Shown here: piece by piece, positions 8,407 through 14,419 of the stretch
Layout: each line of letters starts with the position of its first letter
How positions within the stretch are numbered: position 1 is the first letter of the stretch
Assembly (NCBI GenBank): GCA_027021085.1
Contig: JALUVB010000297.1
Location: 1 to 21,935 of the forward strand
Direction: 5' to 3'
Length of the DNA: 21,935 nt
Origin: a bacterium
GTDB taxonomy: Bacteria; CAIJMQ01; JAADFP01
Made by a program: the position numbers and the translations under genes
Notes under the pieces: model-generated
What the model was told of the DNA's origin: nothing
Seen by the model: only the letters and a program-made list of their open reading frames with translations
Databases searched by the model: none

Positions 8407-8440
8407 ACAAATTTGTACTGCCCTAACTGCACAAATTTGT
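8407..8440. promoter_or_regulatory. Twin palindromic operator-like boxes (ACAAATTTGT x2)
   Basis: Two perfect 10-bp palindromes ACAAATTTGT, at 8407-8416 and 8431-8440, are spaced exactly 24 bp apart and both followed by AC. This arrangement is typical of a dimeric regulator binding two sites. They lie 51-84 bp upstream of the minus-strand HD-GYP start and 240 bp from arsR, so the HD-GYP gene is the likelier target. The regulator is unknown. Confidence 0.55.
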
Positions 8441-8558
8441 ACGCCACCTCCTTTCCCCTCCTTACAATCATTCTCTCCTAACACTCCCCCGCCTCTCATA
8501 AACCATCTCCTTCTCCTTTCTCCCCGGAACAAGCTACCCCTATATACGTGCAAAATTC

Positions 8559-8582
8559 ATACCAATACCACTTATACCAATA
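8559..8582. repeat. ATACCAATA direct repeat pair
   Basis: ATACCAATA at 8559-8567 and again at 8574-8582, 15 bp apart, just upstream of the arsR promoter. The reverse complement TATTGGTAT resembles half of a regulator site, but no protein can be named. Confidence 0.4.
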
Positions 8583-8608
8583 TTTACACCCCCGAGGTGT
8601 AAGTGGTA
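8566..8608. promoter_or_regulatory. Compound inverted repeat upstream of arsR (includes TTTACACCC element, copy 2)
   Basis: Inner perfect palindrome TTACACC (8584-8590), loop CCCGA, GGTGTAA (8596-8602). Outer arms TACCAC (8566-8571) and GTGGTA (8603-8608) extend the pairing around a bulge. It ends 28 bp before the TATAAT box, so it could be an operator (possibly for ArsR) or a folded element. The core, 8581-8604, matches 21 of 24 positions at 1939-1962, which argues for a dispersed element rather than an ars-only operator. Confidence 0.45.
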
Positions 8609-8636
8609 AGTGCTTTCTTTTCTGGTTTCCCCCTGG

Positions 8637-8642
8637 TATAAT
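8637..8642 (+). promoter_or_regulatory. Probable -10 box of the ars operon
   Basis: A perfect TATAAT. A clear -35 hexamer is lacking (the best-placed sequence is T-rich, TTTCTT), which fits a regulated promoter. Transcription from here would start near 8649, making the ATG at 8645 unusable and supporting the arsR start at 8681. Confidence 0.5.
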
Positions 8643-8680
8643 ACATGCGGTTATGCAAATATAGGAAGATAGTTTTTAAG

Positions 8681-9043
8681 ATGCATGAATTAATAAAAGC
8701 TTTTAAAGCTCTGTCTGATGAAACGCGGTTAAGAATACTAAAGCTCCTGGAAGAGAGGGCAGAGCTTTGCGTATGCGAGATTATGCAGGCCCTGAATATC
8801 TCCCAGACCAGGGCATCCCGCAACCTGGGTATCTTAAAGGACGCAGGTTTTGTGCATGATAGACGAGAGGGATTATGGGTGTATTACTCAATCAACCATA
8901 AGAAAATAAGAGATTACCACCTGGAATTGACCGAATTGCTGAAAAAATGGTTGAACCAGGAAGAAATTATTAAAAAGGATAGAGAAAGATTAAAAAAGGC
9001 AGTTAAATTGAACAAGGAGAAAAAGTGTAATTATGGCTGTTAA
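8681..9043 (+). CDS. arsR: ArsR/SmtB-family arsenic-responsive repressor
   Basis: A 120-residue winged-helix repressor expected to release the ars promoter when it binds As(III) or Sb(III). It begins [20 protein letters not shown], the usual family start. The metal-site motif ELCVCEI holds the Cys-x-Cys pair typical of ArsR, followed by the recognition helix around [12 protein letters not shown]. The C-terminus adds two more cysteines (KKCNYGC), which could contribute to metal binding. I chose ATG 8681 over the in-frame ATG at 8645 because the TATAAT box ends at 8642 and homology begins at 8681; AGGAAG at 8663 is the likely ribosome site. The last 11 nt overlap the start of acr3, so the operon is translationally coupled. 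Autoregulation is the family norm. Confidence 0.93.
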   Translation: MHELIKAFKALSDETRLRILKLLEERAELCVCEIMQALNISQTRASRNLGILKDAGFVHDRREGLWVYYSINHKKIRDYHLELTELLKKWLNQEEIIKKDRERLKKAVKLNKEKKCNYGC

Positions 9044-10184
9044 GGAAGAGAAAAGACTATCAGGTTTTGAAAAGTACTTAACTTTCTATGTTTTACTTTC
9101 CATTGCGGCAGGGATACTTCTGGGAAAGACAGCTCCTCAGGTAGCAGAAAGACTGGATTCTTTTTCAATATACCAGGTATCCATCCCCATAGCTATCTGC
9201 CTGTTCTTCCTGATGTATCCCATCATGGTAAAGATTGATTTTTCCGAGGTGTTAAAAGCCGCCAAGACTCCCAAGCCCGTGGCCCTGACCCTCTTCATCA
9301 ACTGGGCAATTAAACCTTTCACCATGTACCTGATTGCCTATTTTTTCCTGGGCTACCTTTTTAAAGGATTTCTCCCGGGGACAGAAATCATCAAGACAGG
9401 CCAGGAAGTAGAACTATGGCGAAGTTACATCTCAGGGGCCATTCTTCTGGGAATTGCTCCCTGCACAGCCATGGTCTTGATGTGGAGCTACCTGGCAAAA
9501 GGCAACGATGGCCTTACCCTGGTATTAGTAGCCATAAACTCTCTCACCATGCTGGTGCTCTATGCTCCCCTGGGAGGTCTTCTCCTGGGCATAAATGCAA
9601 TGCCCATACCCTGGAAAACAATACTGTTTTCCGTGGCAATTTACGTGGCACTGCCTTTAATTGCCGGCTACTTTTCCCGCAAGTGGATTATCAAAGCTAA
9701 AGGATTGGAATGGTTTAATAAAAAATTCCTGCATCATCTCACACCGGTCAGCATAATTGCACTGCTGGCTACATTAGTGCTTCTTTTCTCCTTTAAGGGA
9801 GAAGTTATCATAAAAAACCCCCTCACCATACTCTGGATAGCCATCCCCCTCTTTATCCAGACAACATTTATTTTCAGTTTGGGGTACTTTGTCCTGGCAA
9901 GACTGTTAAAGCTATCCTACCAGGATGCCGCTCCTTCTGCCATGATCGGAGCCTCAAACCATTTTGAAGTAGCAATTGCCACGGCCACCATGCTCTTTGG
10001 ATTATCCTCGGGCGCAGCACTGGCAACCGTGGTGGGGGTTTTAATTGAAGTACCGGTAATGCTTATGCTCGTTTCAATATCCAAGCGAACCTGCCACTTA
10101 TTTGAAAAATGCCACCTTAACCTGCCCCAATGCAAATCGAAAGGGAGAGAAAGAAAGCCCTGCCTCACCTCTGGAGAAATATAA
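9033..10184 (+). CDS. acr3: Arsenite efflux permease, Acr3 family
   Basis: A 383-residue inner-membrane carrier of the BASS/Acr3 type with about ten hydrophobic segments, exporting arsenite using the membrane potential or proton gradient. Family hallmarks are the [19 protein letters not shown] stretch with the essential Cys (C144) and the [16 protein letters not shown] motif near the C-terminal end. The start codon overlaps the end of arsR by 11 nt. Its stop (TAA, 10182-10184) shares one base with the ATG of arsC. The C-terminal cytosolic tail contains three cysteines ([14 protein letters not shown]). Role and placement agree with an ordinary arsenic resistance operon. Confidence 0.95.
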   Translation: MAVKEEKRLSGFEKYLTFYVLLSIAAGILLGKTAPQVAERLDSFSIYQVSIPIAICLFFLMYPIMVKIDFSEVLKAAKTPKPVALTLFINWAIKPFTMYLIAYFFLGYLFKGFLPGTEIIKTGQEVELWRSYISGAILLGIAPCTAMVLMWSYLAKGNDGLTLVLVAINSLTMLVLYAPLGGLLLGINAMPIPWKTILFSVAIYVALPLIAGYFSRKWIIKAKGLEWFNKKFLHHLTPVSIIALLATLVLLFSFKGEVIIKNPLTILWIAIPLFIQTTFIFSLGYFVLARLLKLSYQDAAPSAMIGASNHFEVAIATATMLFGLSSGAALATVVGVLIEVPVMLMLVSISKRTCHLFEKCHLNLPQCKSKGRERKPCLTSGEI

Positions 10185-10606
10185 TGAGAAAGAAAAAAGT
10201 GCTCTTTATCTGCACCCATAATTCCTGCCGTTCCCAGATGGCAGAGGGTCTGCTGCAAGCCTTATACGGAGATTATTACCAGGCATACAGCGCAGGGACC
10301 AGACCATCCCAAGTACACCCCCACGCAGTAAAGGCAATGGCAGAAATCGGCATTGATATTTCGGGGAATAAATCAAAGAGTATAAATGAATTCCTGGAAA
10401 CCGAATTTGACTACGTGGTCACTGTCTGCGACCAGGCAAATGAAACCTGTCCCATCTTTCCCGGAGGCGGGAAACACATCCATAAAAGCTTCCCCGACCC
10501 CTCACGCCTGGAAGGAAGTGAAAATGAAAAGATAAATGCCTTCCGCCAAACCAGAGATGAAATCAAGGACTGGATTAAAAAAACCTTTTCTCCCTCTAAT
10601 CCCTGA
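10184..10606 (+). CDS. arsC: Arsenate reductase, thioredoxin-coupled (low-MW phosphatase fold)
   Basis: A 140-residue reductase converting arsenate to arsenite for export by Acr3. The P-loop CTHNSCRS gives the C10-x5-R16 signature, and the redox cysteines C82 and C89 lie in VCDQANETCP, matching the numbering of the Staphylococcus aureus pI258 ArsC, so it should be thioredoxin-dependent rather than glutaredoxin-dependent. SFPDPS supplies the conserved Asp of the low-molecular-weight phosphatase fold. I chose ATG 10184, which overlaps the acr3 stop, over an in-frame ATG at 10130 that would add 18 non-conserved residues from inside acr3. It is the last gene of the operon; no convincing terminator follows. 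Confidence 0.94.
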   Translation: MRKKKVLFICTHNSCRSQMAEGLLQALYGDYYQAYSAGTRPSQVHPHAVKAMAEIGIDISGNKSKSINEFLETEFDYVVTVCDQANETCPIFPGGGKHIHKSFPDPSRLEGSENEKINAFRQTRDEIKDWIKKTFSPSNP

Positions 10607-10666
10607 TACCTCCCGGCTAAAATTTCCCCTCTCGGGTAACCAGAGACCAGGATACTGAGTTACCAT

Positions 10667-10701
10667 ATCACTATTCACTGCTCACTGCTTACTGTTCACT
10701 A
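10667..10701. repeat. Degenerate heptad array B1, five 7-bp units
   Basis: Consecutive units ATCACTA, TTCACTG, CTCACTG, CTTACTG, TTCACTA. The core CACTR and the 7-bp spacing relate it to the arrays at 1975-2195. It lies in the 244-nt gap between arsC and the GntR gene. Confidence 0.8.
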
Positions 10702-10711
10702 TCCTTCCCCC

Positions 10712-10739
10712 CGCTACTCACTACCCGCTACTCACTACT
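10712..10739. repeat. Degenerate heptad array B2, four 7-bp units
   Basis: Consecutive units CGCTACT, CACTACC, CGCTACT, CACTACT, ten bases after array B1. Positions 10721-10739 (CTACCCGCTACTCACTACT) are identical to 2163-2181. Confidence 0.85.
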
Positions 10740-10828
10740 AAACAGGGGATCTTTTATTCAAAAAAACTCGCACACAGCGTTAAACTTTAGGACTTTGGAG
10801 CAAAAATTACCAGCTTGATTTCTAAAAA

Positions 10829-10849
10829 TTGGTATGATAGTATTACCAA
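10829..10849. promoter_or_regulatory. Probable FadR/GntR-type operator overlapping the gntR start
   Basis: Inverted repeat TTGGTA (10829-10834) and TACCAA (10844-10849) with a 9-bp centre. The TGGT...ACCA pattern is the known style of FadR-subfamily operators. It contains TATGAT (10833-10838), a possible -10 box, and ends one base before the ATG at 10851. The regulator gene starting there is the obvious candidate to bind it (autoregulation). An extra ATTACCA at 10807-10813 repeats the right half-site. Confidence 0.5.
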
Positions 10850-10850
10850 A

Positions 10851-11564
10851 ATGGAGCTAAATTTTGAATCGGTAAAGAAGGTATCCTTATCGCGCTCGGT
10901 GGCAGAGAAGATAATCGGGTACATAAAGGAAGGCTATTTAAAGGTAGGAGATAAACTACCTCCCGAGAGAACTCTCTGCGAGAAATTCCAGGTAAGCAGG
11001 ACATCCCTCAGGGAAGGAATTAAAGCACTCACTCATTTAGGAATACTGGAGAGTATTCCCGGGAGCGGTGTATATGTAAGGACCGGTTTCCCGCGGAAAG
11101 TGCTGCAACGCAGGCTGGAGGAATTCAAGATAAACGAGGCCACCATATCAAATCTTATTGAATTCAGGGAAGGAATAGAATCTTTTATCGGGGAGCTGGC
11201 GGCAAAAAGGGCTACCGGGGAAGAAATCAGTGAACTGGAAAAGACCATAATAAAAATGGAGAAGAAAAAAGAAAAAGGAGTTTCCTTTGCCAAGGAAGAA
11301 GCTGAATTTCATAAGATTCTTGCCCGGGCTTCTCATAACGACTTTTTTGTAAAGGTGCTTGACTCCATTGTCCCTTCCATACTGCGCTGGGTATATGCAC
11401 GGGAATTGGTCATCGATCCGGATAGAGCCATTTCACTGCATAAAAGTATCCTGGAAAGCATCAAAAAGCGGGACAGGGAAGAAACCAAGAAAGCTATAAA
11501 GACCCACTTTGCCCATGCAAGGGAACTCATTAAAAAAATTACACCGGAAGACCAGGTTAAATAA
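10851..11564 (+). CDS. GntR-family transcription regulator, FadR/FCD subfamily
   Basis: A 237-residue DNA-binding protein: winged helix about 10-78 (PPERTLCEKFQVSRTSLREG, then GSGVYV) and an all-helical FCD ligand domain about 95-225 with the FHKILARASHNDFF and LHKSILESIKKRD motifs carrying the usual His metal/ligand positions. FCD domains bind small carboxylates such as lactate, gluconate or glucuronate, so a hydroxyacid or sugar-acid effector is plausible. It heads a same-strand run of eleven further genes and most likely controls it. Start is uncertain: ATG 10851 matches where homology begins but has no Shine-Dalgarno site, so the message might be leaderless; an in-frame TTG at 10815 would add 12 residues. 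The next gene follows after 12 nt. Confidence 0.88.
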   Translation: MELNFESVKKVSLSRSVAEKIIGYIKEGYLKVGDKLPPERTLCEKFQVSRTSLREGIKALTHLGILESIPGSGVYVRTGFPRKVLQRRLEEFKINEATISNLIEFREGIESFIGELAAKRATGEEISELEKTIIKMEKKKEKGVSFAKEEAEFHKILARASHNDFFVKVLDSIVPSILRWVYARELVIDPDRAISLHKSILESIKKRDREETKKAIKTHFAHARELIKKITPEDQVK

Positions 11565-11576
11565 GCGAGGAGAACC

Positions 11577-12521
11577 ATGTATTCTGAAAAGATAGGAGTT
11601 AAGGTTAGCGAGGCAAAAATAGGAGTATCCACAAATTCTCCCCATCTTTTAAAAAGGGAAGATTTCTACTGGCTGGACACCAACTTCCTCTCTGTAGATT
11701 TTATCCCTTTCACCGCAGGCATGGATTCCTATATGGAGGTAGAAGATAGAGAAGAATCCCCCGTTTTAGAAATAGAAGGTAAGCATTTAAGAGTTAAGGG
11801 GAGCTTTTCCGCCTGGAAAAAAGAAGCTAAAGACAAGAGATATACCCTCTTTGGAAACCTGGGGGTTCTTTCCGCCTGGGCTTTAAGAACCCTGGAAGAA
11901 GAACACGATATTTCCACTTTTCATGCCTGTGCGTTGGTAAAGGATGGAAAATTAATGATAATTTCCGGGGGGGCAGGAGCAGGAAAGACAGTATTTATTC
12001 TTTCTGCCCTAAAGAAAGGCTGGAAAATTTTTTCCACAGAATTTGTACACTTCCGGGTAAAAGAAAAGGTGGAGTTTTTCAAAGGTGCACTTAAAGATGC
12101 GGTGAGAGTGGATACATTTCAATACCACTTTCCGGAGATGGCAGAGAAATTAGGCGTAAACTTGAAGGAAGAGACGGGAAGTAAACTTATGGTAGATTTC
12201 TCCTCTTTCCGGGCAGAAGAAGACACGTTATCAGACCCTGAGATTACCCTAATTTTTCCCCACGTGGAGGAGAAAAGGGAAAGACTAATACATAAAGAGG
12301 TAAAAGATAGAGAGTCTTTGCTGAGAACACTTTTTAATACTGCTTCAGAAAAGATAGGAAAAAGCATGCTTCTCTACGGCAAATGGGCTGTTCCCGGGCT
12401 GGATACACTTTTTCTTGCAGAGAAGAGATTGGAAAGATTAGAAAAATTTTTAGAAAGGGGAAAGATTCAGAAATCTTTCCTCTGGGTTTCCGGAGTTAAA
12501 GAGGTAATAGAAATCGTTTAA
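11577..12521 (+). CDS. HPr-kinase-like P-loop protein
   Basis: 314 residues. The C-terminal half resembles the catalytic domain of HPr kinase/phosphorylase: STFHACALV, then a strong Walker A, SGGAGAGKT (residues 130-138), where HPr kinases have GxSGxGKS. The acidic SDD motif that normally follows is replaced by FSTEFVHFR, so the usual catalytic Asp is absent or substituted by Glu. The N-terminal 110 residues have no family I recognise. No HPr or other PTS gene is visible. Similar stand-alone HprK-like kinases occur in many bacteria and their substrates are mostly unknown; it could phosphorylate a small molecule or a protein of this cluster. It sits between the regulator (12-nt gap) and the ComA-like gene (24-nt gap), with GGAG just before the ATG. 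Confidence 0.6.
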   Translation: MYSEKIGVKVSEAKIGVSTNSPHLLKREDFYWLDTNFLSVDFIPFTAGMDSYMEVEDREESPVLEIEGKHLRVKGSFSAWKKEAKDKRYTLFGNLGVLSAWALRTLEEEHDISTFHACALVKDGKLMIISGGAGAGKTVFILSALKKGWKIFSTEFVHFRVKEKVEFFKGALKDAVRVDTFQYHFPEMAEKLGVNLKEETGSKLMVDFSSFRAEEDTLSDPEITLIFPHVEEKRERLIHKEVKDRESLLRTLFNTASEKIGKSMLLYGKWAVPGLDTLFLAEKRLERLEKFLERGKIQKSFLWVSGVKEVIEIV

Positions 12522-12545
12522 TAAAACTAAGGAAAGGAGGACATT

Positions 12546-13385
12546 ATGGTCAGAGCGTTTGCAGATTTCATCCCCATCCCTGAGGAGACCGGAGTGGTAA
12601 TGGTAATAGAAAAGGAGTTTGGTCCCCGCAGCGCAGAAGACTGGACAAACATAGCTGCCGGTATTGTCGATATCGTAAAAGTCACTTTTGGCACCGGTGC
12701 ACTATACAACGAGGAGATACTGAAAGAGAAACTCAGTGTTTACAAAAATGCCGGGATAAACCCCATGATAGGAGGCACGCTTACCGAGGTAGCCATACTT
12801 ACAGCCGGAGGCTACTCCGGGAAAGAACTGGAAGGTTATCTTAAGTACGCCAAGTCACTGGGATTTACCTACATAGAATTCTCTGACGGCTCCATATACA
12901 TTCCTGATGAGAAAAGAAGTGAAATAATTAGAATGTGCATAGGAGAAGGATTTACCGTGATATCCGAGGTGGGCAAGAAGGATCCCAAAAAGGATGCCTT
13001 AATAACCATGGAAAAACGAATTGAACTGATGGAACAGGACCTGAAAAGTGGGGCAAAAATGGTGATTATCGAGGCCAGGGAATCCGGTAAGGGTATTGGG
13101 GTCATGGACAAGGCAGGAAAGGTTGACTTTACCGAGCTGGATGCCATTATCAGTGCAGTGGGGCTGGAGAATACCATGATAGAATCACCGGAAAAATCGC
13201 AGCAGCAGGCAGTTTTCCTGCAATACGGACCAAAGGCAAATATCGGCAACGTGCAACCGCGGGATATTCTTTCCGTGGGCGCTTTAAGAGGAGGATTGAG
13301 AGGCGATACCATCAGTGCCTTAAGAAAAGAAGCCTGGGAAAAATACCATGCTTCCCAAAACGCTCCTGAAGAATACAGGATTTAG
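12546..13385 (+). CDS. comA: Phosphosulfolactate synthase (ComA) family protein
   Basis: A 279-residue TIM-barrel protein. In methanogens ComA adds sulfite to phosphoenolpyruvate to give (R)-phosphosulfolactate, the first step of coenzyme M synthesis; Bacillus YitD belongs to the same family. Conserved family motifs visible here are VKVTFGTG (45 is Lys), GFTYIEFSDGSI, EVGKKDPKKD (141-150), IEARESGKGIG, ESPEKSQQ and LRGGLRGDT (247-255), so the active site looks intact. It is somewhat longer at the N-terminus than the roughly 250-residue methanogen enzyme. No ComB, ComC, ComD or ComE homologue is seen in the window, so it is not part of a visible coenzyme M operon. A strong AAAGGAGG precedes the ATG. 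Direction and product in this organism are unknown. Confidence 0.85.
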   Translation: MVRAFADFIPIPEETGVVMVIEKEFGPRSAEDWTNIAAGIVDIVKVTFGTGALYNEEILKEKLSVYKNAGINPMIGGTLTEVAILTAGGYSGKELEGYLKYAKSLGFTYIEFSDGSIYIPDEKRSEIIRMCIGEGFTVISEVGKKDPKKDALITMEKRIELMEQDLKSGAKMVIIEARESGKGIGVMDKAGKVDFTELDAIISAVGLENTMIESPEKSQQQAVFLQYGPKANIGNVQPRDILSVGALRGGLRGDTISALRKEAWEKYHASQNAPEEYRI

Positions 13386-13417
13386 GTAAACAATTGTAAT
13401 TATAAAGGAGGTAAAAG

Positions 13418-14410
13418 ATGATTCTTGTAGGCTGGATAGTAATGGCGATAGTTGCCTATGCCTCTATGCTGATAAACCGTTTAGTAGTAATAAACGGAAC
13501 ACATCCGTTTGAGGCTATTGCAGTAGGCGTGGTTCTGGGGGCTCTGGCCAGGAACACCGGGTTAATTCCGCCCCGCTGGGAACCGTACCTGAAGAAATTC
13601 GAAATGCCTTTGCTCTGGGGAGTAGTGCTCCTGGGAGCAGGCTTCACCACTGAAATCGCCAGGGCTGAACCTTTAAGTTTAATAGTCATCTTTGTAACCA
13701 TGGCCATAGGATACTGGTTCATTTATTTCCTGGCCAGGAGAGTAGGATTACCCAAAAAATTGAGTGCCTTACTTTCGGTAGGCACCACTATCTGCGGCGG
13801 TTCTGCCATAGCCATAACCGCCCCCTTAATTAAGGCAAAGGAAGAGGAGACCAGCTATGCAGTAAGCACCATAGTAATTGCTGCCTTTATTCTTCTCATT
13901 ACTCTTCCTTTTCTGGGAAAGGTAATGAACCTCTCTCAAACCGCATTCGGTGTTTGGGCAGGAACCTCTGTGCATAATACTCCACAGACTATAGGAACAG
14001 GGTACATGTACGGAGATAAGGCAGGGCAGGTAGCTACCATGGTGAAATTAACCAGAAATATGTTCATGATCGTGGTAGCCTTGTTTGTCTCCCTCTGGAT
14101 AGGGACACAGGAATCAGCTGATAAGAAACTCGGGAAAAAAGCTATACTTAAAGCTTTCCCCTGGTTCCTCTTCGGATATATTGGTATGGCTATTTTCAAA
14201 CTGCTTGGATTTTTCACCCCACAGGGAATCTACTGGTTTCTTAAATCGGGGAAATTCCTTATACTTATGGGTATGGTAGGGATTGGTTTCGGCACAGATT
14301 TCAGGCATATCAAGAAGCTGGGGATTAAACCGCTCATGGTAGGAATTGTCGGGGCTATAGTAGTAACCGCTATAAGTCTGCTAATGGTTAAATCCATAGG
14401 ATTCCATTAA
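13418..14410 (+). CDS. YeiH/UPF0324-family membrane protein (putative sulfate-type exporter)
   Basis: A 330-residue polytopic membrane protein with about ten hydrophobic segments. It matches the YeiH/UPF0324 family by VGTTICGGSAIAITAPLIKAK (about 125-145, quoted in part), GTSVHNTPQTIGTGYMYGD and KLTRNMFMIV. The family is annotated as putative sulfate exporter, but transport has rarely been shown. Next to a ComA homologue an exporter or importer of sulfite, sulfate or a sulfonate is a reasonable guess. AAAGGAGG stands 7 nt before the ATG; gaps of 32 nt upstream and 9 nt downstream place it in the operon. Confidence 0.85.
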   Translation: MILVGWIVMAIVAYASMLINRLVVINGTHPFEAIAVGVVLGALARNTGLIPPRWEPYLKKFEMPLLWGVVLLGAGFTTEIARAEPLSLIVIFVTMAIGYWFIYFLARRVGLPKKLSALLSVGTTICGGSAIAITAPLIKAKEEETSYAVSTIVIAAFILLITLPFLGKVMNLSQTAFGVWAGTSVHNTPQTIGTGYMYGDKAGQVATMVKLTRNMFMIVVALFVSLWIGTQESADKKLGKKAILKAFPWFLFGYIGMAIFKLLGFFTPQGIYWFLKSGKFLILMGMVGIGFGTDFRHIKKLGIKPLMVGIVGAIVVTAISLLMVKSIGFH

Positions 14411-14419
14411 AGGATAGAT

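Larger units (their letters stand above)
8357..8680. other. Divergent intergenic regulatory region of 324 nt
   Basis: Separates the minus-strand signalling genes from the plus-strand ars operon and must hold promoters for both directions. It contains twin ACAAATTTGT palindromes (8407-8440), a pair of ATACCAATA direct repeats (8559-8582), a compound inverted repeat (8566-8608) and a TATAAT box (8637-8642). A minus-strand reading frame at 8553-8353 exists but looks like non-coding sequence (Arg/Gly runs, no recognisable family). Confidence 0.7.

Noticed and set aside
8353-8553. Minus-strand 66-residue reading frame just upstream of the HD-GYP gene, overlapping its start
   Set aside because: Arg- and Gly-rich, no recognisable family, spans the twin palindromes and purine-rich leader; looks like non-coding promoter sequence.
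10635-10664. GGTAAC/GTTACC inverted repeat after arsC as terminator
   Set aside because: Six-base arms with an 18-base loop and no T-tract; too weak.
11577-12521. True HPr kinase/phosphorylase (hprK)
   Set aside because: SDD motif missing, N-terminal domain unlike HprK, and no HPr or PTS genes in view.
12546-13385. Coenzyme M biosynthesis operon
   Set aside because: Only the ComA-type gene is present; none of the later pathway genes is seen.
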